Assembly: GCA_005223375.1 (NCBI GenBank) | Contig: RXOD01006231.1 | Coordinates: 1 to 10,898 of the forward strand | DNA from: Amoebophrya sp. AT5.2 | Lineage: Eukaryota > Sar > Dinophyceae > Syndiniales > Amoebophryaceae | Direction of reading: 5' to 3' | DNA: 10,898 nt | Part shown: positions 1 to 7,040 of the stretch, one piece after another | Position numbering within the stretch: position 1 is the stretch's first letter | Layout of the letters: each line of letters opens with the position of its first letter | Notes under the pieces: generated by a model | What the model saw: only the letters and a program-made list of their open reading frames with translations | Database searches by the model: none | Told to the model about the DNA's origin: nothing | Program-made: the position numbers and the translations under genes

Positions 1-683
1 GGCGCGTCCGCGTAGCCGCGCGGCGCCAGCCCGCCCTCCACGCTGTTCGCGCGCTTCGGCCGCGTGAGCGGGCGGTACGGCTTCTCGTTCCGCAGCCACC
101 GCACCTCCTTCTCGACCTCGGGCCGCTCCCGGGTCTTCGCGCTCGCGGTGTAGGGCGCGGACGGCATCTGCTGGTGCTTCACGCTCATGTCGCCAATGTC
201 CTCCACGTAGTCCTCGCTCTCGTAGCCGTCATTCTTCACCGTGCGTCGAGCCGCGTGGGGAGAATGGGGGGAGGTCGAGGAGCCGCACGTCCGCTCCAGC
301 AAACTCTTGCGGTCGTGCGCACTGTTCCTCCACCCGCCGAGCGCATCGCTGTCGCGGTACAGCGCCTCCAAATCTTTGTCGACCAACGCGTTCCGCTTGG
401 TCGCGACCGGGGACCGCGTGGACGCCCGCTGCGCGGATTCCTTGTCCTTGAAGAAAGTCGCGACGGGGGACATAGAACGAGGGGTGCGCTTCTCCGCATT
501 CTTGTGCACGCGGTGGAGCGCTCGGTCGACGGTGGGAGGAACCCGGTAGGAGCCACGGGAGCCAGGAATCTGCTGCGCGGCTTCGTCTAGCGCGCGCACC
601 GCCTCGTTGGAAATACCAACGCGTCCCGTTGGAGTGATCCGCGCGAAAACGCGCGGAGGACTGCCGCCCGCAGTTCTTGACAT
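1..683 (-). CDS. Hypothetical basic, low-complexity protein (3' end beyond window)
   Basis: Reading the minus strand from the ATG at 683-681 gives 227 codons without a stop, down to the left edge. An in-frame TAG lies five codons upstream of this ATG, so it is the first possible start in the frame unless an acceptor at that TAG adds an upstream exon. The protein begins MSRTAGGSPPRVFARITPTG. It is rich in Arg, Lys, Ser, Pro and Ala, with acidic patches (YESEDYVEDIGDM) and a basic RWLRNEKPYRPLTRPKRAN stretch near the edge. Third positions are mostly G or C, as in the other genes here, which supports real coding. I see no transmembrane segment, signal peptide or family motif. The composition suggests a mainly disordered protein, perhaps cytoskeletal or nucleic-acid associated, but that is a guess. 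The other-frame ORFs in this stretch are shadows. Confidence 0.72.
   Translation of the reverse strand, partial: MSRTAGGSPPRVFARITPTGRVGISNEAVRALDEAAQQIPGSRGSYRVPPTVDRALHRVHKNAEKRTPRSMSPVATFFKDKESAQRASTRSPVATKRNALVDKDLEALYRDSDALGGWRNSAHDRKSLLERTCGSSTSPHSPHAARRTVKNDGYESEDYVEDIGDMSVKHQQMPSAPYTASAKTRERPEVEKEVRWLRNEKPYRPLTRPKRANSVEGGLAPRGYADA
605..657. repeat. Two adjacent inverted repeats near the 5' end of the first CDS
   Basis: Positions 605-621 form a 6-bp stem (cgttgg/ccaacg) with a 5-nt loop. Positions 638-657 form a perfect 8-bp GC-rich stem (tccgcgcg/cgcgcgga) with a 4-nt loop. On the minus-strand transcript the second hairpin begins about 27 nt after the A of the ATG. Both lie inside the coding sequence. 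Confidence 0.7.
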
Positions 684-1424
684 TCGGATTTCTCTTTTCT
701 ATGGGGATGGTGCGATTGAATCAGAAGATATTAGTGGTCGACTGAATTTTTTCGTGCCTGCCGGGAAGCAGAAAAATTGAAGCAAACATGACCGTATACG
801 AATATCGCAGCAGGTGCAGGGGGGTGGAAGAGTTTGAAGATAATTTCAAGCAGGTCGAAGAACTTTGTTGTTGAAAAGAAAACAAAACAACGGGGGCGAA
901 TTGCCTGGAAAAAGGGTAAGCAGTGAAAATAGAGAGCGTTGATACTCTATTGCCACGAGTGACGCAACAGAACCTCCTGGCGAAAGAACGACACAACCAT
1001 CACGCACAGAGCAAGACTGTGTCGCGTCATTGGGCGTCACGGATTTGTTCTTTCCACGGTGCACGACGAGAAAAACGGGTACGCTTCTCATTTGCATTTA
1101 CGAAGTGGGGCATCAAACGAAGCGGCATAGACAAATCTACGGATGTCACTGGCCTGTGGCTGTCTGCGAGATCTGAAAACGATGCACGAAAGCGCGAGGT
1201 CAGAACCAGAATAAACAGCAGCAGTCACTACTTGCTCGAACGAAACTGATACCAGATTTAGACGCACAAACACAACGTCTGCTCCACAAACTCGAACAGG
1301 TTCCTCAGCGCAGCATGACCACATCATGATAATTGAAATTCATCATCATCTTGAAGCGCTCCAGAAAACTTCCTGGCGCGTAGCCTTCCTCGTGCTCACG
1401 CGCACGTTTATTTTGCCGCTGTGC
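684..1424. other. Intergenic region, no supported gene
   Basis: This stretch separates the 5' end of the first CDS from the 3' end of the small membrane-protein gene. Short ORFs exist on both strands but show no family motif, no GC-rich third positions and no convincing splice structure. It would hold the 3' UTR of the gene to the right and the promoter or 5' UTR of the gene to the left. Confidence 0.6.
1407..1412 (-). terminator. Possible polyadenylation hexamer AATAAA
   Basis: The minus strand reads AATAAA 12 nt past the TAA stop at 1427-1425 of the membrane-protein gene. The position is close to the stop but plausible for a short 3' UTR. Dinoflagellates often lack a canonical signal, so this may be chance. 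Confidence 0.25.
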
Positions 1425-1901
1425 TTAGAGTCGACACTGGCTCCAGCGCTGGAGGTCCTCGTACGTGACGTAGTCCTCTAGTTTCTCGCTCGACGATTCG
1501 CCATGCCCCTTCCCCTGCAGACTTCCGATTTTCCCCGCCGCCCTATTCCGCACCATGGCCACAATCTGAAACGCAGCCAGGAAAACGCACGTGGTCACCA
1601 GGCCGCCAAGAGAATATCTGCATGTGATTGTGATCGTGATGTATGCATGCAACACAAAATTAATTCAGTTCCAGATCATGCTTCGTGTTAATTTGACATT
1701 TCACCAGGAAAAACTGTACAGGAAGACGAAGTGGTTGAGCGAGGTTGTCGAGGAGTCTTCGATTAGGGAGACGTCACGAAGGGCTGCGTCCCCGTCCCTT
1801 ATGGTGTGCGGCTTCTTGAGGTAACCAAGCATTTCGCTGCCGTCGAACGCCCACGACCGTTCGTACAGCAGCTGGAAAAGAAGAAAATTTCCCCACAGCA
1901 T
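1425..1901 (-). CDS. Small single-pass membrane protein, spliced, 5' end uncertain
   Basis: Two exons are supported: 1871 (or 1901) to 1720, and 1617-1425, joined by a 102-nt intron (donor GTACAG, acceptor ATGCAG). The join is in phase 2 and makes one continuous hydrophobic helix reading FVFLYSLGGLVTTCVFLAAF, followed by a basic stop-transfer (MVRNRAAGK). Before the helix is a charged soluble part containing ERSWAFDGSEMLGYLKKP; after it is a Ser/Glu-rich tail ending DYVTYEDLQRWSQCRL. Neither half has the helix alone, which supports the splice. The 5' end is ambiguous. An ATG at 1901 gives a 124-aa protein with a hydrophobic start (MLWGNFLLFQLLY). However, TTTTCTTCTTTTCCAG just before 1871 looks like a true acceptor, implying an upstream exon. 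Candidates are an ATG near 2271 ending at a GC donor (exon end 2125), or a short exon starting near 2359 with donor GTAGAA. I do not recognise the family. Confidence 0.6.
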
Positions 1902-2555
1902 CTTCGCCTTTGATGGCCCCCGAGGCGGCTCGAGTGCTTTGCCAAAAATTACATTTTTCTCTGGTGCTCAACGAACGGTGCAAGAATGTTTACGCGCCTA
2001 GATGTATTTGTCTGTGAATGCATTGTAGGAGAGTCTCTTACGGCGCGCGCGCGATTTGACCCGGGGCGCGATGAATTCATTTCTCAATGTTTCTGCTCAT
2101 CGCGTTCGGTCGGAATTTACTCGCCTTGGTTCGTCTCGCGCCTTGCCCACTCTTCTGCCGCTCAAAGATGTTCGTCGGGGCCCCAATCCCATTGGTAAAC
2201 TTCTGGAAAACCGCTCGTTCGTTGCAGTCGCGGTGCAGGAAAGTAGTTGCTTTTTTTCCGTGCCCGCTCATGGAATTGAAAAATGTTCAGAAGCGCTTCC
2301 GTCCAGCGTCGACCTCGACCGCAGAGTCTTCTACCACTCGCATGCGCGAGCGCTCCATCCAGGGTTTCCGAATAAAAATTCTATATGCAATGGGAACAGC
2401 TTTTATGCATAATCATGTGGTCGAACTTCCATCTTCGGCGTGACTCAGCCAGACTCTTGAAGTGCGGCTCCGCACTTTGGAGTGGCTTCGTTCATTTGCA
2501 AAAACTAAAGTTTTTTCGTGTTTTTCAAAATCCTGCTTGGCTGCGTCCTTCACTC
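1902..2555. other. Intergenic region, possibly holding an unresolved 5' exon
   Basis: This lies between the carrier-gene stop and the membrane-protein gene. A minus-strand ORF at 2271-2077 (starting MSGHGKKATTFLHRDCNERA) could supply an upstream exon, but only through a GC donor at 2124. Several overlapping plus-strand ORFs look like chance. A short GC alternation (ggcgcgcgcgcg) lies around 2042-2053. Confidence 0.45.
2460..2477. repeat. Perfect hairpin downstream of the carrier gene
   Basis: The 18-nt sequence aagtgcggctccgcactt is a near-complete palindrome (8-nt arms, 2-nt centre; about 7 bp with a 4-nt loop when folded). It lies about 80 nt past the stop of the minus-strand carrier gene, so it would be in or near its 3' UTR. 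Confidence 0.65.
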
Positions 2556-4346
2556 TTAACTGCTCTCGACGCCAAACCAGGTCTTGAAGCGCGGCATGAG
2601 GACAGCTAGGAGTGCTCCGCTCCCGCCCAAATGCACCGCCTTCACGTGCACGCCCGCGTACAGACCCGACATGAAGCCGCGCTCGGCTGTTGAACAGGTT
2701 TGTATGTTATTGTTTAGGAACTGGACTACGATCGGCATGCTGTGGTCCATCTAACGGCCGCGGTCAGCATGCGCGTGTCCCTGGGGCAGCGAGCATGCAA
2801 GAAAGATCGCTCACCAACTACCCCCCTACTGTTTGATTGAAAGGAAGGACAGCCGGAAGGGCTCTACTAGCCTGCGGGAGGTAGCCGCGAAATGCACCGA
2901 CGGGCCCAGCAAGATGACAGGAAAACTAGCTGCACCGCCTTCACGTGCACGCTAGCTGCACCGCCTTCACGTGCACGCCGGCGTACAGAACCGCTCGGCT
3001 GTTGAATAGGTTTATAAAAAGTAGTAAAACGAAGGCGAAGCATCAAGACCATAGAAAGTATTAAGATAAGTAGAAGTACAAGCGATCTGTCCTGCTTTCC
3101 CCACGAAAGCTGGGACGCTGAGGTTGTCACCCCAGGTGGTGACGGCGCCCTTGGGGTCGAAGGTCGCGGCGATTGCGTCTTTCTGGATGATGGTCCGGGT
3201 CACATCACACCAGCAGTTCAGCGCCACGCCAAACATTCCCGCGCCAAAGCCACCTGGAGGGTGTGAAAGTGTACTTCAACGTTTGCTCCTTTGTTCTGTT
3301 TCTGTATCATATCATCAAATGAAAAAATTTGGAATTAGCACGCCGTGGAGGTTTTTGAGTTTGAAAATCGAAAATGACCAATCGAAGAACAAATACAGAA
3401 CGTTCTCGTTCTTTCGGAATCGGACGACGTGACTCGAAACGCAAACAACCAGCATTATTGATTATAACAGCGTAGTAGGTACCGCAAACGTCGCTGAGGA
3501 GTCCTTTTCCGAAGACGCCCTGCGCGGCGCCGGCGAACACATCGCAGCTTGCGAAAAATCCTCCCGTCCATAATGCCTGGCGCATCTGCATGCCCGCGTA
3601 TCCGATGTACAAGCCAGCCGTCCCTCGCGTCTTGTACAAATGCGAAGCGACAGAACCCATACCTGTTCGTCCGTCCATGTTCGAAAGTATGTTGATCACC
3701 GAGACACATGCATGGCGAGTTGTTCGACTGTAGAAACATATTCATGCTGTGCATGTATTTTGGGATAAGTAGATACCGTTGAATTTTTTCTCCTTATCCA
3801 GCTGCTCTGCGAGTTTGATGTTTTCGATCGGCGAGATGATGACCACCTCCGGCACGGTGGCGAGCATCCCCGCGAGTCCCTTCGTCAGCGGGTTTCCGTC
3901 CTTCTGCTTCATGCCAAAGACGTTCTCGTGCGCGATTGGCTGGACCCAGAACTTGACCAAACGCGAGAAAGTCCCCCTCGTCAGTTCGGCGACCATCCCC
4001 TGCTTCGCGAAACCGGCAACCCCGTGCGTCTTCAGAAACCCGGAAATCGCCTCGCCAGCGCCGACACCTACAGTCGTGATTTGCGCATCCGATTCGATAG
4101 ACGTCGTGACGATGCAATAAACCGATATTTCGAGTTGTGTGCTGGCCCGCGCGCTTTGGATCATTTGGGAAGAGGTGTACGTATCAGATAGTAGGCACTT
4201 AGCACAAACAAGTATTTTCTACCTGGGTTCGACATCACCAATGCGCGGCAAACGTCGACCGGATACATGGTAACGGCGACGGTGGCAGCACCCGCCGTCA
4301 CCGGGGCCAAAGTGGCCAAGGCACCCGACTTCTTCTGGCCCGACAT
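2556..4346 (-). CDS. Mitochondrial carrier family (SLC25-type) transporter, five exons
   Basis: The exons are 4346-4223, 4067-3777, 3662-3483, 3253-3080 and 2686-2556, totalling 900 nt or 299 aa plus stop. All introns are GT-AG and phase 1; the first three split a Gly codon. The length fits the family's usual size of about 300 aa. Three tandem repeats are visible. Repeat 1 has YPVDVCR (P29, D31, R34). Repeat 2 has SPIENIK (P121, E123, K126), then LYKTRGTAGLYIGYAG. Repeat 3 has CWCDVTR (W213, D215, R218), then ASERGFMSGLYAG. The matrix-gate charges are intact (D31-K126, E123-R218, D215-R34), but the usual Pro of repeat 3 is Trp. Family members exchange metabolites across the inner mitochondrial membrane with six helices. 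R166-Q167 on helix 4 resembles the contact-point II pair of keto-acid and di/tricarboxylate carriers, so that class is possible, but the substrate is not assigned. The last donor (exon end 3080) was chosen because it restores the repeat-3 loop; a donor at 3104 would also be in frame but shortens it. Confidence 0.92.
2926..3013. repeat. Decayed partial copy of the last carrier exon inside intron 4, with a nested 26-nt tandem duplication
   Basis: Positions 2957-3013 match 2632-2701, the acceptor and start of carrier exon 5, apart from a 13-nt deletion and a few substitutions. The sequence tgcaccgccttcacgtgcac is shared exactly. A further copy of the same core lies at 2931-2951, because the 26-nt unit starting ctagctgcaccgcc is tandemly doubled (2926-2951 and 2952-2977). 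The copy keeps the acceptor TTCAACAG, but the deletion shifts the frame. Confidence 0.85.
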
Positions 4347-4888
4347 TTCTTTCCGTACCTTTACTTTTGAAAACTACGTAGGTATGTATCTGCAGACGAG
4401 TGAAGGAAGGTATGCTGTGGGGGACCAGCCAAAAGCAAGAAAGAAAAGAGTTGGAACGCCGAAGACGCCGCCGCAAAGATCTCAAATCGAAATGGTGGGC
4501 GCAAAACCGGGCTACGGTGTCGAAGGGTCGTGTGCGGTCGTAATGAAATCGAATTTTGCATTCATGACGCATGGTTTCTCCGCTCCTAACGCACCGTGGA
4601 CGCGATGAAAACGCAACGGCAAAAAGCAGAACAAAATACCGGACCGAGAAGAAGGGCACCAGCATTCCATCATGAACTCAGATATGCAATTTGCTTGCTT
4701 CTAGCACGTGCGACATCCTTGCAAGAACCATCGGACAGAAACACAGCTTCCTCGTAGTAGCGCGGTGCACCACATCTGCACGAGCCAGTCACACGAGCCC
4801 AGCAAAACAGAAGAGAGTAGAAAAGCTCAGCTATCGTAGTTTGTTTCTCGCGCCTCTTATCGCAGGACCAGCACGCATACCGGATCAA
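4347..4888. other. Intergenic region upstream of the carrier gene
   Basis: No coding segment with GC-rich third positions or recognisable motifs was found. It probably contains the promoter and 5' UTR of the carrier gene and the 3' UTR of the exon ending at 4889. Short ORFs on both strands look like chance. Confidence 0.55.
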
Positions 4889-5041
4889 TCACAAAAATAT
4901 GGCTTCGTATTTGCGTTTTCTCGGTCCGTAGCCGAAGGCGTTGATGTTTCCGTCCACGCGCGCAAGGCCCGTTTTCTCGTCCACGATTTCGAACACGTTG
5001 GCGATTTCTCCGTTTGCTCCCAGTATGAACGGGCCAAGTGG
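4889..5041 (-). CDS. Probable terminal coding exon, acceptor unresolved
   Basis: The minus strand from 5041 to the TGA at 4891-4889 reads 50 codons. They include GPFILGANGEIANVFEIVDE, TGLARVDGNINAFGYG and a basic end (RKRKYEAIFL). The alternation of hydrophobic and polar residues, Gly turns and many C-ending codons look like a folded beta-rich domain rather than chance. There is no start codon, so it should be a last exon. The frame stays open upstream. AG candidates are CCCAG before 5140 (pyrimidine-rich, phase 0), GAAG before 5117 (phase 2) and ATGAG before 5077 (phase 0), but the residues they add look poor. The gene could be the 5520-6422 ORF, whose stop overlaps a GTAAGT donor in phase 2. 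The same bases on the plus strand also read open (4691-5044) and end in a perfect GTAAGT donor, so the strand is not certain. Confidence 0.5.
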   Translation of the reverse strand, partial: PLGPFILGANGEIANVFEIVDEKTGLARVDGNINAFGYGPRKRKYEAIFL

Positions 5042-5059
5042 TAAGTAAGCAAGTGGTAA
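5035..5059. repeat. 10-nt direct repeat caagtggtaa at the exon edge
   Basis: The sequence caagtggtaa occurs at 5035-5044 and again at 5050-5059, exactly where the minus-strand coding character of the 4889-5041 exon fades. It contains the plus-strand donor-like gtaagtaag between the copies. Confidence 0.6.
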
Positions 5060-5519
5060 ATATATACATTTTCCGCCCTCATGTGCCGCAAGTGATAAGT
5101 GAATTTTTTTGGGGGCTCTTCGGGGTCCCTTTTGGTTGGCCTGGGAAAAGGTTCGCGAAAGGACGCAGAGGCACGGCTATCCGTGGCCGGCAGACCCCTG
5201 GCGAATCTGCAGCCCTCCTCCAGCTGAGGCTGGCATTGGCACTAGATCGCATTACCATTGAGCGCCCTTTTTATTGTTGCCCTTCACCATTCTAGTTTGT
5301 CGCTTGTTCCCATTCCCACCTCCCTCCCAATGGCTCGCCGTCACCGAGGGAGCCACCTCCTCCTACATAGAAAAACTTGGTTTTGGCGTCGCCGTAGCGA
5401 CCCCACCCCGCCACCTCCTCCTACATAGCTCCCCTGCGATCGATCCGGCATGTCCGCAACCGCCCCCGACCCCTTCGCGCCCCAGACACAAATCTTTAGA
5501 TCGCCTTTATAGCGATTAC
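5042..5519. other. Non-coding region, intergenic or intron
   Basis: This stretch is C-rich on the plus strand and carries no motif-bearing ORF. If the 5520-6422 gene continues into the 4889-5041 exon, it is mostly intron; otherwise it is intergenic. A minus-strand AATAAA at 5275-5270 could be a polyadenylation hexamer for the 5520-6422 gene. Confidence 0.5.
5352..5428. repeat. Exact 19-nt direct repeat, 58 bp apart
   Basis: The 19-nt sequence gccacctcctcctacatag occurs at 5352-5370 and 5410-5428. The sequence between the copies is unrelated to what follows the second copy. It may be a small duplication or a footprint of a past insertion. Confidence 0.8.
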
Positions 5520-6422
5520 TTACTCGTCCACATCGCTAAGGGAAGATGAACCCATCGCACAGGAGTTTAATACCAGTTGCTCAGTTACCATCTGGTCCCA
5601 TCGGTCCCTAGCCAGGTTGATGCACTCGGTGGCCGCTCGTAGCCGGTACTTGCCCGTCGCTGCGTCGAAGCCCGCGGGTGCGGTTTCGAAGCACACCTCG
5701 CCGTCGCCGTCCAGGTACAGGTTCCCGATGTTCACCCCGACGCCCTGTACCAGTTCCACTTTTTTGCAGGTGAGCTTGTTCACCCGCATGTAGTCCTTCA
5801 GCAGCTCCATCTCCAGGGCCGACTTCCCGAAGATGTCCTGCTTCATCGCGTGGTAGTACCCGGTGATGCCCCGCACGAACACCGGAATCATGGCCAGCGG
5901 ATTCGCGGCCATCTTCACGCCGGCTCCGATCGCGGAGAAAATCTTCCCGATCAGGTTCATTTGCACCGCCGCCACCATGTTGAGGGAGTTCTTCATCTTT
6001 GACAAAGCGCCCTGCCCGACCTCCATCCAGGTGCCCGCGCTCAGGTCCAGCGTGGGCGTTTCCGCCAGCGCGTACGCGGCGGGGGCGCAGCACTTGAACC
6101 ACTTGCGCTCGGTCTTGAGGAAAATGTAGCGCAACAACGGGCAAACCTCGTCCGGCTGCAGCGTGTCCTGCTCCAGGACGCGGCTCTTCCACTGGTTCTC
6201 CGCGGCGATACACTTGGGATCGAAAAGCGCGCGGTTGTCGGGCTCGCGGTCGGTCGTGAACTTCGTGATCGATACATTCGTGCGCGGCGCGTCGGGAGCC
6301 GCGCAGTTCAGGTAGAAGGATGTTCGTGGACGTGCTGTGTGCAGGAAAAGAGATGCGGGGGCACCGACGGTGTCGCCGCTGCTGTCGCCGAAAATGCTGG
6401 GTAGCGCGCGCATCGGCACCAT
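5520..6422 (-). CDS. Unknown 300-aa protein with a central hydrophobic Gly/Ala segment
   Basis: The ORF runs from ATG 6422 to TAA 5522-5520, with strongly GC-rich third positions; a longer ORF in another frame (6792-5608) is its shadow. An in-frame TAG sits just before the ATG. Residues 1-40 look weakly constrained, and CTCTTTTCCTGCACACAG before 6335 is acceptor-like, so the true N-terminus may come from an upstream exon. The body has Cys residues in EVCPLLRYIF and WFKCCAPAAYALAE. Near residues 140-195 lies a segment with LIGKIFSAIGAGVKMAANPL and AMIPVFVRGITGYYHAM, long enough to associate with membrane but broken by Lys, Arg and Pro. The C-terminal part contains VELVQGVGVNIGNLYLDGDG and ECINLARDRWDQM. 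No family is recognised. The last codons GAG TAA overlap GTAAGTAA, a consensus donor (exon end 5524, phase 2), so the stop may be intronic and the protein longer. Confidence 0.65.
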   Translation of the reverse strand: MVPMRALPSIFGDSSGDTVGAPASLFLHTARPRTSFYLNCAAPDAPRTNVSITKFTTDREPDNRALFDPKCIAAENQWKSRVLEQDTLQPDEVCPLLRYIFLKTERKWFKCCAPAAYALAETPTLDLSAGTWMEVGQGALSKMKNSLNMVAAVQMNLIGKIFSAIGAGVKMAANPLAMIPVFVRGITGYYHAMKQDIFGKSALEMELLKDYMRVNKLTCKKVELVQGVGVNIGNLYLDGDGEVCFETAPAGFDAATGKYRLRAATECINLARDRWDQMVTEQLVLNSCAMGSSSLSDVDE

Positions 6423-7040
6423 CTACTTTGGCAGCAGCGACAATAAAAGCCCGCCGCGAAATACAATTTTTAGGAAGCGATCGCTGCCGGCGCCGGTAGC
6501 TGTGCAAGAACGACGCTATCCCTGCGGCGGGATGGTTGTCATCTTCGCCGCATTCAGTTCTATCCAGGATGAATGTCGGACTCGGAACGCTGAACGGAAG
6601 AAACGCCGATAGCTTGAGGAGCTTCGTCCTTGTCATTCTCCCTCGAAGAACGATCGGCACCGGCGAAAGCAGTCGAAGTCCATGACTCGAGGTCTGCTCG
6701 CTCTCTTTTCGAAATCGAATCCGGCGACGAAGAATCCACACAGAGCTGCGGCAACCGCCCCTTACCGCAACGAAGTGGCTCCAATGGTACACTCATACTT
6801 ATATCCGTGACCACACCCTCCACTACATCTTCTTGTTCTTGGAAGAGCTGCGCTACAAGCGCCTCCTGACACCGCACATCGTCAGTGCGTCGCCAGGCCA
6901 AGCGCGGAAAAAAAAGTAAGTTCAGCGTTGGTTCCGCCAAGTTCGGTACAGCAGCACTCTGTTCAGAAAAAGCACAACGTAAATTGATTTCTCGAAGTTC
7001 CGCAATTTCGCGTCCGCCTCCCAGCCGGATACGATCCGGA
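6423..7040. other. Intergenic region between two unknown genes
   Basis: ORFs of moderate length exist on both strands (minus 7075-6560, plus 6630-6869), but neither has GC-rich third positions or motifs, and each partly mirrors the other. It probably holds the 5' UTR and promoter of the 300-aa gene and the 3' UTR of the 211-aa gene. If the 300-aa gene has an upstream exon, it should lie here. Confidence 0.5.

Noticed and set aside
236..556. Minus-strand and plus-strand ORFs inside the first 600 nt
   Set aside because: They are Arg/Pro-rich shadows of the long partial CDS that runs off the left edge.
2041..2056. Alternating GC tract as Z-DNA or regulatory element
   Set aside because: It is only about 12 nt long with no neighbouring structure; likely chance in GC-rich DNA.
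5400..5490. Possible G-quadruplex on the minus strand
   Set aside because: G-runs are present, but only three close runs lie within a normal quadruplex span, so the case is weak.
5608..6792. 394-codon minus-strand ORF, the longest in the window
   Set aside because: It overlaps the 300-aa ORF in another frame and becomes an Arg/Gly-rich shadow of its GC-rich codons; the 300-aa frame has normal protein composition.
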